64,000 bases of DNA from Prochilodus magdalenae. Lineage: Eukaryota > Chordata > Actinopteri > Characiformes > Prochilodontidae. The stretch is taken from the NCBI GenBank assembly GCA_024036415.1, contig JAMWET010001332.1, positions 1 through 64,000 on the forward strand, read 5' to 3'. The notes below the pieces were generated by a model, which made no database searches, was not told the origin of the DNA, and worked only from the letters and a program-made list of their open reading frames with translations. How positions within the stretch are numbered: the stretch's first letter is position 1; every line of letters starts with the position of its first letter. The translations under genes were made by a program, and so were the position numbers. This document shows, one piece after another, positions 23,109 through 34,285 of the stretch.

Positions 23109-24240
23109 GTTTTTGATTGACCTTATTTGTTTCTGGGTTTTACTGAAAAAAGAAAGCTGAAAAGGTGTGAAATCTGAACTAAGCTACCGTAACTGAAATA
23201 AGTGAAGTTAACCAAAGCTAATTTAAATAGATTCAAATTAAATAATCCTAAACCATAAACAACCATAAACTGATCACTGTAACTAATTAAACACAAAGTA
23301 AATAATAAATCTTAAAATAAAATCCTAATTCTAACTAGGCCTATATATAATAACCAAATAACCAAACTTTATTTTTAACCCTTTCTTGTCTGTGGTGAAT
23401 GCTGACACACACCCCCACCTCCTGAACAAACCTAGATACACTGGTCCTTTAGCGTAGCAGAACCCTATACTGTCTGTATCTACTCAGCTGCTTTGTTGCT
23501 GTATATCAGTTACAGTATTAAGCTGAGTTGTGGAGGCGCTCTATCTACACTATATATGGTTATATATTACTATATATAGTTTTAATTTAAAATGTTGTTT
23601 ACTGAAGAATAACAAAAATGAAATAATGTGTTTTATTAGACTTTCATGTCCCTCTAAATACAAAGCCACACAGTGACTGATCTGCTCCATTTCTACAAAT
23701 ATGAATCATAGATCAATTTATCAAAGCGTCACTTCTTCTTTCTACCCTGTTCATCCTCCTCACTTTAATTCACAGTATTCCTGTGTTTTAATCCGTCCCA
23801 GATTTCCAAACTGTGTTATATTAACATTAACTGTGTTAAGAGTGGCGGAAAGGGAGGTGGAGTTAGTACAAGGGAGAGGAGAGAGAAACAGCAGGGACAG
23901 CAGGAGAGAAAATGGAGTAGAAGTGGGTGTAAACAGTGTACAGCTCATTTCCTTTGGTAGAGAGAGGGTTATAAACAGGTTTCAGGGTGGATCTTCCCGG
24001 TACAGGCGGTTTGTATTTACCGTACCACCGTGTTTATAAGTCCTGAAACCCGACGGTGCTGGGCTGTTGGAGAGAGCTAGCTCGCTAGTGTGGGGGAATG
24101 TTTCCTGGTTTATCAGTATTATATGTATAGATTATTTTCATTAGTTTTGTTTTTACCACGTTTTTACATATGGAACTGTATGGGGAATAGGAGCAGACAA
24201 ATGGTGACTTTGTTACTGTGAAACAATGGGTACTGTCAAT
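23109..24240. other. Intergenic, no convincing gene
   Basis: An open frame of 112 codons at 23701-24039 on plus has no recognised motif and overlaps another on minus. I make no gene call. Confidence 0.4.
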
Positions 24241-24249
24241 TTCACACCA

Positions 24250-24560
24250 GCCTCATCATAGGGGACTCAGAAGATCAACAATCAACACAGGACATCAAAT
24301 GCTATGGAAATGGACATCAAACACCAGCCTGGTCAATGTGTGAATGTCACGTAGCACACGTTCATCATGTATCCGTGGTATATAAAAATGTAACCATGAC
24401 ACCGTACCGGAAGGTTCTTGGAAGACGCAGTTCTGAAACCTTCCGCCGGCGTTAATTCACTGCAGGATTAAAGAGTGTTTTTCTACATTCCTAAGGCTGA
24501 CTGTTCGAGTTGATTCTTTGAGCATGGAGTAGCGAATACGACTACCACACTGGCTAGCTA
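24250..24560 (+). mobile_element. Possible LTR-like promoter segment
   Basis: A TATA-like box (TATATAAAAATG at about 24379) is followed by a GC-richer 70 bp and an ATTAAAGAG at about 24467, a layout like U3-R-U5 of a retrotransposon LTR. Neither terminus nor a partner LTR was identified, so this is tentative. Confidence 0.25.
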
Positions 24561-24588
24561 AGTGTTGTGGACTTTGCACGTCCCCTTT

Positions 24589-24721
24589 GAAAACTGCCCT
24601 GCTTTTCCTACATCCAGCTCTGCACAGGAAGGGGGGTAAGTTTCTTCCACCGGGCCTCGTCTGCCTCGTTCTCCTGCTGCTTCTGTGCAGAGCGGGATCT
24701 AGGAAAAGCAGGGCAGTCTTC
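24589..24721. repeat. Inverted repeat with 39-bp arms and a 55-bp loop
   Basis: Left arm 24589-24627 and right arm 24683-24721 are near-perfect reverse complements with a few mismatches. Because of the symmetry, both strands encode a similar short peptide beginning MKTALLFL. The loop is GC-rich. It could be a foldback element or a hairpin formed by local inverted duplication. Confidence 0.8.
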
Positions 24722-25758
24722 ATCAGAGGCCTTTCCAGTCACTGTAAGTCATCGCCCTCTCTCCATGTCCAAGAAGGGGCTAGGTCTTTCACCACACACC
24801 CGCTGGGATCCTCCACCAGCCGGACTGCTCTGGTCTGTGTGAGTGTGGGCCCTGTCTGAGTGCTCTTATATGTTAAGTCTCTAAGCTGCATGGCCATGTG
24901 TGTGTAAATCTACTGTGCTCCGATGGTAGGGTGTGTTTCTGTTTATCTCCAAAGAAGGATTATTTCATGTTTAAGTGGAAACAATCTAGATACACTGGTG
25001 ACATTTGGTTATTGTTGTTGGTATCTAAATGAAGCATGGTGATTAAAGGGGTACTCTGTATTACATAGTCTTATTTGTGTACGAAGAGGCTGCACTATAT
25101 TATTTCTATATTTTTCTGAACACCTGTTTATTGTTTTGCTGGGTTTTGGGATAGAAACGTGTGCAGTCAGACTATAAACCTACCTTGGTCTATAAGAACT
25201 TTAAATACACCTCAGTTTATCTGAAAACAGTAAAGATGATTAATAACTTCACTCTAAGTGTGTCTGGTTCAAGTTATTTTTATTCACATACACTGAAAAC
25301 GTGGCTGGGTATTTCATTCTCGTGGGTCCTAAAATGAACCCAGAGGGACCCTCGCCCTCTATATTTAAAGCATATGGGCCAATAGGGGGTGCTAGGGCTA
25401 CATTATTAAATACATTTATACAGGTGTGAGCTGTATCTTCCATTTCAGAACTACACAGCTGTGAAACCCTCACGGTTCATCTGGGAGAATTATGATTTCC
25501 TCCTGAGCTGAGGTCTCACTGTAAATGTAAATCTCATGGTTATCTTCCACAAACACTGTGCAGTGACATCACAGCACCACCAACACTGTGTTTAGCTGTG
25601 TACCTTAAGACTTACCTTTAAGTACACTTACAAACTGGAGCTAAGCTAACAGTGCTGGATCTAGAACATTATAGAGGTGGCAGGCAGTGGACAGGGTAGC
25701 ATGTTAATGCGGCAGCGGTGAAAGAGTGTATTATGTCTAAGGTAATTTGTTAAGACTT
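24722..25758. other. Intergenic, nothing recognised
   Basis: No supported gene. Short open frames only. Confidence 0.4.
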
Positions 25759-25868
25759 TAGTTAATGCCTTAATTACTGGCAGATCATGTACCTTTAACA
25801 TAAAGCCTTACCAATGTGGTACTTTATATTAAGGGTACATGATCCGCCAGTAATTAAGGCAGTAACTA
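25759..25868. repeat. Foldback/MITE-like hairpin, 40-bp arms
   Basis: Arm 25759-25798 and arm 25829-25868 are inverted copies with a few mismatches around a 30-bp loop. The arms contain CCTTAATTACTGGC and its complement. It resembles the palindromic core of a short non-autonomous DNA transposon, but outer terminal repeats and a target-site duplication are not clear. Confidence 0.7.
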
Positions 25869-26690
25869 ATGATACATTAATCAGAAAGTCATTAATCAGG
25901 AACAAATGAAGGAGTCATATATTACCAACCACAAGACTGAGCTACTCAGCATTAGCTAATACATGTACTAGTGATGAAGATGGAGGTAATAAAGCCTTTG
26001 TTCAGAGTCTGAATTGATCAGGAGTTCATGTGTTAATGAAGCATTTTGTTGTCACGAGATCAGTGTTCTGGATTCATGTGTATCAGTCACCTGTGTGTTT
26101 TCTGTAGATGCATCATCGTTTCTACCTGTGTCTGGTTGGTCTTGCTGTTTAAGCAGTCCTTCTGTTTTCCTGTGTTTTACCTGTGTAAGGTCTGACGTTT
26201 GTTACCTTCTCTGCTTCTACCTGCCTGTTGTCTATTAGTTACAGTGGTGGACAAAATACACAAATCATGTACCAGAGTTAATGTAGAGATTACCCAAAGT
26301 AAAATATTACTCCAGTAAAAATCCTCCCTGTAGACCTCCACTGGAGTAACAGTACTAAAGTATTTACCTTCAGATGTACTTAACTATGGAGAGTAACAGG
26401 AGCATGATTTATTATAGGATGTTCCAGTTTAGCCTGATCACCTAAGCCCGAGGTCAGAGGAGAGAGAGGATAGGAGGCAAGGAGAGGAAAGTGTAAAGGC
26501 AGGAGGAGATCTAAACAGAAGAGATCCGGGTGGGACCCAGACTGGCCTAATATTCCTGGCGTCAGATTTAAAATTTACAAAATTACTGTATGATATTGTA
26601 AATACATTATCAAACAATTGTATTAAAAACAGATGTACAAAAAAGGACAAAGACCTTTTTATTCAGTAGTGCTACATGAAGCACATTCCC
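25869..26690. other. Intergenic, nothing recognised
   Basis: No gene called. An AATAAA on the minus strand near 26657 lies downstream of the FISNA fragment and could serve as its polyadenylation signal. Confidence 0.35.
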
Positions 26691-26702
26691 AAAGGGTTAC
26701 AT

Positions 26703-26986
26703 TTAAACTTTCCAGAATGATGTGAGCACAGTTCTGATGGACTTATCTTTAAAGATGTCGTTACATTTGATGGGTGTCTCCTGTATTACTGGTCTCCTGT
26801 ATGTAGTTTCAATCTGTCTGACCTCATGTTCATTACTGACCTCTCCACTCCCACCCTCTGTGATGTACAGCTCTGTGTAGATCTCATTCAGAAGTTTGGA
26901 GGTTCCAGGTTTTGAGATTCCTTCATTAATTTTCTGAATTTTTCCATTCAGTGTGTATTTCAGCTTTTGATGGGAAGGAGTCAGTT
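26703..26986 (-). pseudogene. Orphan FISNA-domain fragment of an NLR gene
   Basis: Translating the minus strand from a plausible acceptor (TCTAATCAG, exon from 26986) gives an unbroken FISNA (fish-specific NACHT-associated) domain of about 90 residues. Motifs: [47 protein letters not shown] and [20 protein letters not shown]. In fish NLRs this leads directly into the NACHT P-loop. Here homology stops right after RTVLT, and six codons later comes a stop (26703-26705). The NACHT ATPase is therefore missing. No LRR exon on the same strand lies downstream until far away, so the fragment is isolated and probably a duplication relic. Confidence 0.85.
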
Positions 26987-27585
26987 CTGATTAGAAGATT
27001 AATAAATATATCATGGTATCTGCCAGATGCTCCATGTTTCAGAAGGGGCATTATGGGTGTGGTATGCAATGCTGCCCCATACGTGTGTAGTAGACGTAAA
27101 AGGGAATTTAGTTTTTACATTTCATATAAATCTGTATCAGGTTAAATACACTCCAATATGAGACACAGTACATATGTCTTCCTGAGTTGTGTAATCAGTG
27201 TTAAGTAGAGTTAAAATGAATTGAAGAGATTTAAATTATTATGGAGATCACTTGGGTTCAAACACAATGCAGTTGTAATGAGGGGAGCTCAGACACAGGG
27301 ATGGGATCCATGTGGCAGGTTTTAATAGGAGAAAAAGAAGTAAAAGGGGTGTTTTCAGTGACTCCACGTGTTAAAAGGTCTCTCACAGTAATACCTCACT
27401 CTCTGGCCTTGCCCTCACCACAGGGCAGACCTTAAAAGAGAGACCCCTCCTTCGCTCAACCTGTCCTCACTGTCTAGAGCACACAGACAAAGAAAACCAA
27501 AGAACCTTCTACCAGTAGGCCTACCTGGTCCTAATTTAACGTCAGGTTAATTAAAGTAACTGCAGCCTGAGTGATTGGTCACAGC
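26987..27585. other. Flank upstream of the FISNA fragment
   Basis: No certain exon. A minus-strand stretch near 27290-27320 faintly resembles the Met-Asp-Pro N-terminal repeats that precede FISNA in fish NLRs, but the match is too weak to call. Confidence 0.3.
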
Positions 27586-27960
27586 CTGGATCTGCATGGA
27601 GTTGTAGAGGTTCCTAATGCTGTCCTGTGATAATCCATCCCATGCAGCTTGAACATTCTCACTCAGTTTCTGGAGAGTAGAGGTGGAGTGACACTCTGGC
27701 TGTTCATCTTGGTGCTGACCACGGTGCCTCCAAACACAGATTCAGTTTTCATCTCCACCAAGACAAAAGCGAGACTCGTCACTGAAGATGACCCACTGCC
27801 ATTCTGAGTCACTCCATGACACTTCCGCAGTCTTTGGTGAGGCTGACGTGGTGTAGTTGTAACAGTCTCTGCATGCAGTCCTGCATCGTGTAGTCGTCTG
27901 TAAATGGTGCTGGCACTAACAGCAGAGCATCACTGCTCACTCAATGTCCATACATACATA
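27586..27960 (-). pseudogene. Tc1/mariner transposase fragment
   Basis: On the minus strand, with frame changes, the translation shows STIYRRLHDAGLHAETV, then PRQPHQRL and the catalytic-region motif IFSDESRFCLGGDEN. It covers the middle of a DDE transposase, including the first catalytic aspartate region. No terminal inverted repeats were found. Old, broken copy. Confidence 0.72.
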
Positions 27961-28300
27961 CATACTGTATATTGCCACATGTATGTATGAAAATATTCTC
28001 ACATATATAAAACTATGTATATTATCATATATGCAAACACATATGGAGAAATACATGTGATGCCTATTACATATAAAATAAAATATATTACAATATATAA
28101 GGAAATATATATTATTTTATCATACATACAATATATGAAAAGCGGCAATTCCTTATGTATTATACAACATATTGTAATGTATTTATCAATATATAAATAT
28201 ATGCAAAATATATGCACTTCTTTCCCATATATGACATTATATTATTCAATATATTGCACTATATTTTCCAATACATTGCCATATATTATCGTTTCATAAG
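27950..28300. repeat. AT-rich, ATATATG-like low-complexity region
   Basis: Dominated by TATATA, ACATA and similar units with many short self-complementary stretches. Open frames rich in Ile and Tyr on both strands are compositional. Confidence 0.75.
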
Positions 28301-28729
28301 GGAAAACACACACAGTAACAGACATGACTTCAACACTTTGTTTGTGTAAAGAAACACACTCCACTGTGCTGTGTTGGTACGATCACTGGGAAATCTCAAA
28401 GCAGATTGATCACCATTCAAGAGTTCTCAGATAAGCTCGCAAAAGCAGTGGTCTTGTTAAAGTAGAGAGATCAAGTCCTTCATTAGAAACTGCAGACCAG
28501 ACCAGGTTTTCTAAATCAACTTCCAGTAGACTCAACATTCCCAGCATTCATGGACGTGTTAACTTTCATCCTTCAACACAAGTGATGAAAAATCCCTCTA
28601 CATCCCTCTCAGGTATTCCATTAAGATGACAAAGTTTGGACATTTGAAAAACATCCATCATGTGAGTCTGATCTTTTATCATCTGGACATAGCATAGTTA
28701 AGGAATGTAGAAAAATATCTAGATAGTGT

Positions 28730-29550
28730 TGTCCGTACCCCTCCCCTCTTTTGGGGCACAACACCTTGCGTGTTCGTTTGGATGGAAAGAGTCGCAGACA
28801 AGTGGAGTGAAGTTGAAAGCAAACCAAAGTATTTAATTAACAATACTGGATCCAGGAGAACCAATACATTCAAGACAGTTTTACAGCCGTCCCAAAGCAA
28901 AGTTCCGACCCCTCTCCGATCTGACTCCATGTTTATACCCCAAATGACGTGAAACCTGCCGATGAGGCGTTTCTACAGATTAGCTCATGTTAATATGCAT
29001 AATTTCACGTGTTAATACTCAGATTCACGTGTCTGACTCTACCATCATGCTTGACCTTGAGTGTGTTTTTGTATTCTCTAAGAATTGGACAGTGTGGCAT
29101 TCTCTATGTGCGTGTGCATCATCCCCCTCCGCTTTGAGGCACCTGCAGGTTAGGGAGTTACCCACACATAGAGAGAAGGCCGCTTTGTCCGTCTTCAATC
29201 TCCTCTGTATCAATTCAGTTCGTACAGAGTGCACCAGTCGATGATTGATGACAGTGAGTTAGCAACATGCAGCGGCCTCATCTCTCATTCCCATAAACAA
29301 AAATGCCTTTAAGCATGAGTAACATACCATACAATAGAAGTCTATATGTTATATGTTAATATGTCTTAGGAGTAAATATCATGCGGGTTAGCATGTGTTA
29401 GAAGTGAGTATCGAATAATCATTTATATAGATGCATATGAAATATAAGATTTCATACTCTGACTATGTAATTGTGAAGGCTAAGTTAAGTAATCATTATT
29501 TAGAGATATTTGTCAACAAACACAAGGTATAATAAACGTTTTCCACGACA
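28730..29550 (-). mobile_element. 821-bp LTR (retrovirus-like), 3' LTR with adjacent polypurine tract
   Basis: Plus strand begins TGTCCGTACC and ends CCACGACA, so the minus-strand element begins TGTCGTGG and ends GGACA, the usual TG...CA ends. Directly 5' of it on the minus strand lies a purine tract (AAAAGGGGGAAT; 29551-29562 on plus), as expected before a 3' LTR. An ATTAAATAC near 28830 could act in polyadenylation. Internal genes are not recognised beyond about 29600, so only the 3' end of the provirus remains. Confidence 0.68.
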
Positions 29551-29562
29551 ATTCCCCCTTTT

Positions 29563-29583
29563 GACGTGTCCTCAAGACACGTC
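29563..29583. repeat. Short perfect hairpin beside the LTR
   Basis: GACGTGTC, a 5-nt loop, then GACACGTC, immediately internal to the polypurine tract. It may be part of the retroelement's 3' untranslated end. Confidence 0.7.
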
Positions 29584-29808
29584 AGGAACCATCTGGACAA
29601 ACGGAGCACGTATGTGAGAGTCCTGTATGTGGACTATTTCATTTCAGTACAGGGACGACACACCTAAGATATTCACTCGCCTGCTCACCTGTGTAAATGT
29701 GACGCGACACTAAACCTGATTTAATTTCTATTTAAATCTTTGTTCTAGCTCTGACTGGCTGCTGCTGATAACTCAGAGAAACCAAAATAACCACTTTAAT
29801 AAACCCCT

Positions 29809-30018
29809 CAGAAATCACATCACTGATATTACCTTCTCAGAAATCACATCACTGATGTTACCTTCTCAGAAATCACATCACTGATATTACCTTCTCAGAA
29901 ATCACATCACTGTTATTACCTTCTCAGAAATCACATCACTGATATTACCTTCTCAGAAATCACATCACTGTTATTACCTTCTCAGAAATCACATCACTGA
30001 TATTACCTTCTCAGAAAT
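29809..30018. repeat. 29-bp tandem repeat, about 7 copies
   Basis: Units read CAGAAATCACATCACTGATA plus TTACCTTCT, nearly identical, alternating GATATT with GTTATT or GATGTT variants. There are no spacers between units. This is a minisatellite. Confidence 0.97.
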
Positions 30019-30369
30019 TTGATACTGTGATAATTATATATATGTGAGACTGATATACTCAGTTATGAGACTGATTTATTGATGAGACAGATTAATATTA
30101 TGAGACAGGGCATATTAATGTTACGTAGCCAAACATCAATCACCTCACCTTACAGTTTCCTGTGTGTCCTGTTCCACAGAGAAGCTCATTCTGGAGGTGA
30201 TCTGTTCTCCCTCAGGTATTACTGACTCCTGAGAACACACAGTCATGTCTCTGTGTGATCTGAGTTCTCTGTATGTCTGAAATAACTTTAATCTTTAATC
30301 ATCAGGTCAGTCAGTAAATTCTAGTAGCTGTAACTTCAGTAATTACCTCTGTGCTTTCTCTCCAAACAG

Positions 30370-30528
30370 TGTTTCTGGTCCTCTCTCCAGAAACCGGACT
30401 CTACTGGAGACTTCCACTTTAAACCATCTGGACTGGATAAAGCACCACAGGAGCTGCTGGAAGTCCGCCTGCAGGTTGAAGAGGGTGGAGCGATGTGCTG
30501 CCTGACCAATCACAGTGCTCTACTCTAA
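30370..30528 (+). CDS. Possible terminal exon of an unknown gene
   Basis: After a good acceptor (CTCTCCAAACAG) there is a 52-codon open frame ending in TAA, with balanced composition (starts CFWSSLQKPDSTGDFHFK, later EVRLQVEEGGAMCC). A possible 36-bp mini-exon (30180-30215, between CCACAG and GTATTA) lies upstream. I do not recognise the family. It could be a fragment of a host gene carried by duplication. No promoter or start codon was found. Confidence 0.3.
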   Translation, partial: CFWSSLQKPDSTGDFHFKPSGLDKAPQELLEVRLQVEEGGAMCCLTNHSALL

Positions 30529-31306
30529 CTACCTGGATAAATGGGTGTGGCTAGAAAAGTACAAGGAATTATTTTCTTATTAACAACCGTGTTCACCAAA
30601 GTGATGACATCATCTGAGTGACTGATATATGATGCCTAGCAGTGCTTGAGTTTACTTTAACTCTCTCTTACCATAAGATTCCGGACTCCTGGATCAAAGA
30701 GCCAAGTCTTCTCAGTGGGCGACTCATACCACTCACATGGACACAAACCAGTACACACTTCCACATGTCCCCACCAGTGACCTACAGTAAACAGAGTTGC
30801 TCTGTGTGTGAAGGTCAATAAAAAGGTAAACAGGTTATTAAACTGGATCACAGTACAGAAATCACATACACCACATACAGGGTGGTGTGGTTCTCTGCTC
30901 TTTAGGGTCTTTAATAGCAGCAGCCCTGCTGTTCATCATCAGACTCTCTGAGCTGCACTGAAGATTAAACCATCAGCATTATTAACACCAGCATGGAGGC
31001 CTGAGAACCAACGTTATGTAACGGTCACTGTCATCGCTGTGATGGACTGCTGATCTGAGTGCATGTGGTCAAGAACCTGGAGCAGTGAACACGACCGACT
31101 CGGGACATCGGCTCACTCTCTGCTGGACTTTATTCTGCCTGCACAGACACATACACAATCCGGTTCTCAGGGAGCTTCTGTACCTGCACACAGCTCTCCA
31201 GGGAGGCTCACAGCACCACTGGGACACTAGTACATGTTTATTAATGAGCTGAACATTTTAATAATTTCACTCTCAGAGAAAAATTAATAATAAAAAGATA
31301 CAACAA

Positions 31307-31308
<2 letters not shown>
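30529..31308. other. Intergenic, nothing recognised
   Basis: No supported gene. A diverged single copy of the 45-bp repeat unit found at 31386 lies at about 31138-31195. Confidence 0.4.
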
Positions 31309-31341
<33 letters not shown>

Positions 31342-31366
31342 CGAGAGAGAGAGAGAGAGAGAGAGA
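31309..31366. repeat. (TA)n-(GA)n microsatellite
   Basis: About eight TA units followed by GA units with one interruption. It borders the 45-bp tandem repeat. Confidence 0.95.
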
Positions 31367-31385
31367 CCGATAGGACTACAACATA

Positions 31386-31530
31386 CCTGCACAGACACAC
31401 ACACAGTCCGGTTCTCAGGTAAGTCCTGTACCTGCACAGACACACACACAGTCCGGTCCTCAGGTAACTCCTGTACCTGCACAGACAAACACACAGTCCG
31501 GCCTTAGGTAACTCCTGTACCTGCACAGCT
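31386..31530. repeat. 45-bp tandem repeat, about 3 copies
   Basis: Units start CCTGCACAGACACACACACA at 31386, 31431 and 31476, the third slightly shorter. A related copy at about 31138 suggests a larger ancestral array. Confidence 0.88.
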
Positions 31531-32657
31531 CTATAAAATAGAAAAGGATAGGAAACAGTAACTGGTAGTCTGTAACATTAGCTCGTCTAAAATGGTAAAA
31601 GTAAAACAGATGAAGCTCATTTTCTCATTTCTTCACAGACTTTAATCTCTGCAGCACTTTTGAACAGGACTGGGAATGGAGTCGACTCTCAGCCAGTGAC
31701 TCTGCTTGGAGTCGACTCTTTTATAAAGAACTGATATTATATTTGATCCCCCTTTTAATCTTAGAAAAATCTGGGGCTGTTACAAACACAGAGCTCAGAC
31801 CGAGTCCCTGTACTGATTCAACAAGTGCACTGGACTACAGGGGAGCTCCACCAACCATGGTGGGTACCATTTAAGGTGGACTGAGAAGTGGACTGAAAAG
31901 CAGAGCTCTCTGGGAAAAAGAGAGGAGTTTCCTGTACTGGCCCTTATGACAACATCAATCAGCCAATCACGTTCTGAAAGAGCCACTGTAAAGGTCAGCA
32001 GCTCCGAGATAGAAGTGAACATAGAGTTGCTTTGACATCATCTACAATAGAGTTTAAACTCTACACAGTGCTGATATCTGTTTGTATTCTGTCCACTGTC
32101 CTGTTGCTGTTCCTCTGGTTCTGCTCTGCTGAAATAAAGCTCCATCTTGGACATTGTCTGTTCTTTACTCTATGTAATGATCAGTGCTGTGAGAGAGGAT
32201 CTTTAGTTGGTGTCTGTTTTAATGTGGCTCTTTGGTGTGTAAGACAAATTCTCTTCAAGGCAATAAAGGTTTCATTTCAATACAAGGTTATTCAGCTGCT
32301 GCAGGCTGCGAGTCAAGTGTAGAGTGGACAACAAAAGGCTCATCATACTTGCCATGAGAAGCACACTGATATCTCTACAACCTGATATCATATCTGAAAT
32401 ATACTTTACTACTAAAAGACCATACCAGCTACAACGTTCATGTTCTTTTGTTAGTCCCGCTGTGTAATGTTATTGCTACATAGAACCCAAAAATGTTTTA
32501 TATAGAATCATCTGCAGCACATTCTTCATCAGCCTGAAGAATCTTTTCTCAATATGAAGAACCCCTTAATCATGCAGAGAGTGTACATGGTATGATGTAG
32601 AACCATTTTCTTTGCTAAAAACCCTTAAAGAACCACATTTAAAAATGTGGAATGGTC

Positions 32658-32658
<1 letters not shown>
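31531..32658. other. Non-coding, with one weak membrane-segment frame
   Basis: At about 32041-32160 on plus, an open frame encodes a hydrophobic run, VLISVCILSTVLLLFLWFC, resembling a single transmembrane helix, followed by an AATAAAG at 32140. It could be a relic exon of a receptor gene, but there is no clear acceptor, extracellular domain or partner. Elsewhere nothing is recognised. Confidence 0.25.

Positions 32659-32700
<42 letters not shown>
32659..32700. repeat. (TTA)n microsatellite
   Basis: Fourteen TTA/TAT units, followed at 32716 by a short AGT repeat. Confidence 0.97.
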
Positions 32701-32702
<2 letters not shown>

Positions 32703-33327
32703 AGCCATTATTATTAGTAGTAGTAGTACTAGTAGAAGTAGTAGTAATATTTTTTTAAATCTTATTTTTCCTATACAGTTTCTCTTGATTCTCTCTTGAG
32801 ATGCGCCCCATCCAAGCACTCTGTGTCCATCCAGAACACCACACCATCCACAGTCTTTGTCCAACCAAAACACAGCCCCATCCATGCAGTCTGTGTTCAC
32901 CCAGAACACTGCACAATTCACACACTCTGCATTCAGTCATCTCCGACATTCTTTTTTTTGGAGCTAACTTACTGTAGCATTGTTTTATTGTACTTTATGT
33001 TGGCATAACATTGTTCTAATTCTAGGTGGCGCATTCTTGTCCATAACACTATAAATGAGTAAAGCTGTCCTTCCAGTTGTTGGGGGGCTTATTTTCACCT
33101 TCTGTAAACATTTTTGACAAAGGAGGTTTACAACACTTGATATCACAATTTGCAACATTTCAAATTTTCTCAGGCTGCATTCGTGTAGCACACTGTGGAT
33201 AGGGCTGTGGTTGGGTTAAATGTGGAAGACAAATTCCTCTGTGTGTACAAACACAAATGCCACCAATTGGCTCAAAAACCTCTCTACTCAGAGAGTGACT
33301 GGCCACACTTAAAAAAATATATTTCAT

Positions 33328-33476
33328 AGAAAAAAGCTGTGCAGTTCTGTCCTTAGCTCTCAGCTCAAACTCCACAAGTCTGAGGAAACTGAACCGTGGT
33401 TACAATGAAGTGAAAGATTCAGGAGTTGAGCTGCTTTCTGCTAAACTGGAAAATCCACACTGTAAACTGGAGAAAA
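33328..33476 (+). pseudogene. Decayed LRR exon (type 2)
   Basis: Resembles the second NLR repeat type ([11 protein letters not shown]...[19 protein letters not shown]). Here KSCAVLSLALSSNS, a damaged LxL strand, then [18 protein letters not shown]. The start of the exon and the donor are degraded. Confidence 0.7.
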
Positions 33477-33569
33477 GAAATAATATGTTTTTTGTGTGTG
33501 TTTCTCTGATATTCTGTTTTTGTCTGAGGTGGTGTTTAAAAAAATTAATAAACATATGCCAATTTTGAC

Positions 33570-33692
33570 TGCAGTATTACAAAAGAAGGCTGTGCTGCTC
33601 TGGTTTGAATTTGAACTCTAATATACAAAGACAGTCAGGAGTTAAGCTGCTTTCTAATCTTCTGGAGGATCTACATTGTAAACTGTAGAAAT
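33570..33692 (+). pseudogene. Decayed LRR exon (type 1, internally deleted)
   Basis: Starts like a type 1 repeat (SITKEGCAALV), hits a stop, lacks the SNPSHLREL part, and resumes with QSGVKLLSNLLEDLHCKL followed by a TAG. The donor GTGAGT survives. Confidence 0.7.
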
Positions 33693-33837
33693 TACAGTGA
33701 GTTACTGAATTACTGTCTCTGTACACATTTTAATTCAGGACATCTACAACATTTGAGATCACTATTTACAACATTCAAGATTTCTCTTGTCTTTATCCTT
33801 TTGCTGACTTCATGTATGTTTAAGACTGCAGTCTCAC

Positions 33838-33976
33838 ATAATAAAAGCTGTGCAGTTCTGTCTATAGCTCTCGGTCTAAACTCATCAAATCTCAGAGAAA
33901 TTATCCATAGCAAAAATGACCCGGTTTGGGACCTGGTTTGGGGAATTCACATTCTAAACTGGACACACTGGTTTGA
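33838..33976 (+). pseudogene. Decayed LRR exon (type 2)
   Basis: SCAVLSIALGLNSSNLREI is readable, but the second half is scrambled and no donor remains. Confidence 0.6.
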
Positions 33977-33984
33977 AATCACTT

Positions 33985-33987
<3 letters not shown>

Positions 33988-34020
<33 letters not shown>
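33988..34020. repeat. (AC)n microsatellite
   Basis: About 16 CA units, followed by a looser CACATA stretch. Confidence 0.95.
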
Positions 34021-34022
<2 letters not shown>

Positions 34023-34285
34023 CACATACACACACACATATATACCTACACTGGTGTAAGACATTGTGGATAAGGCTATCCACCGCTCCAGGCAAGTGTC
34101 TTGACTGCCCCCTCTTGTGTTCTCTAGTATATGTATTTGTTTGTGTATATGTGGGTGCTTCTCTTCATGGATGGGTTAAATGCAGAAGATGCATCCCTTT
34201 GTTTAGAAAAATACAAATGGCACAAAATAAATAGCTCAAAAAACGCTCTACTCAGAGAATGATTTGCCTCACCTAAAAAAATATC

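Noticed and set aside
24457..24859. Two short proteins on opposite strands with the same N-terminus
   Set aside because: The likeness is caused by the inverted repeat, not by homologous genes.
29809..30018. Possible CRISPR-like array
   Set aside because: Direct tandem units without unique spacers, in vertebrate DNA; a minisatellite.
32032..32322. Possible membrane receptor exon
   Set aside because: A single hydrophobic run without splice sites or extracellular domain; kept only as a note in the region entry.
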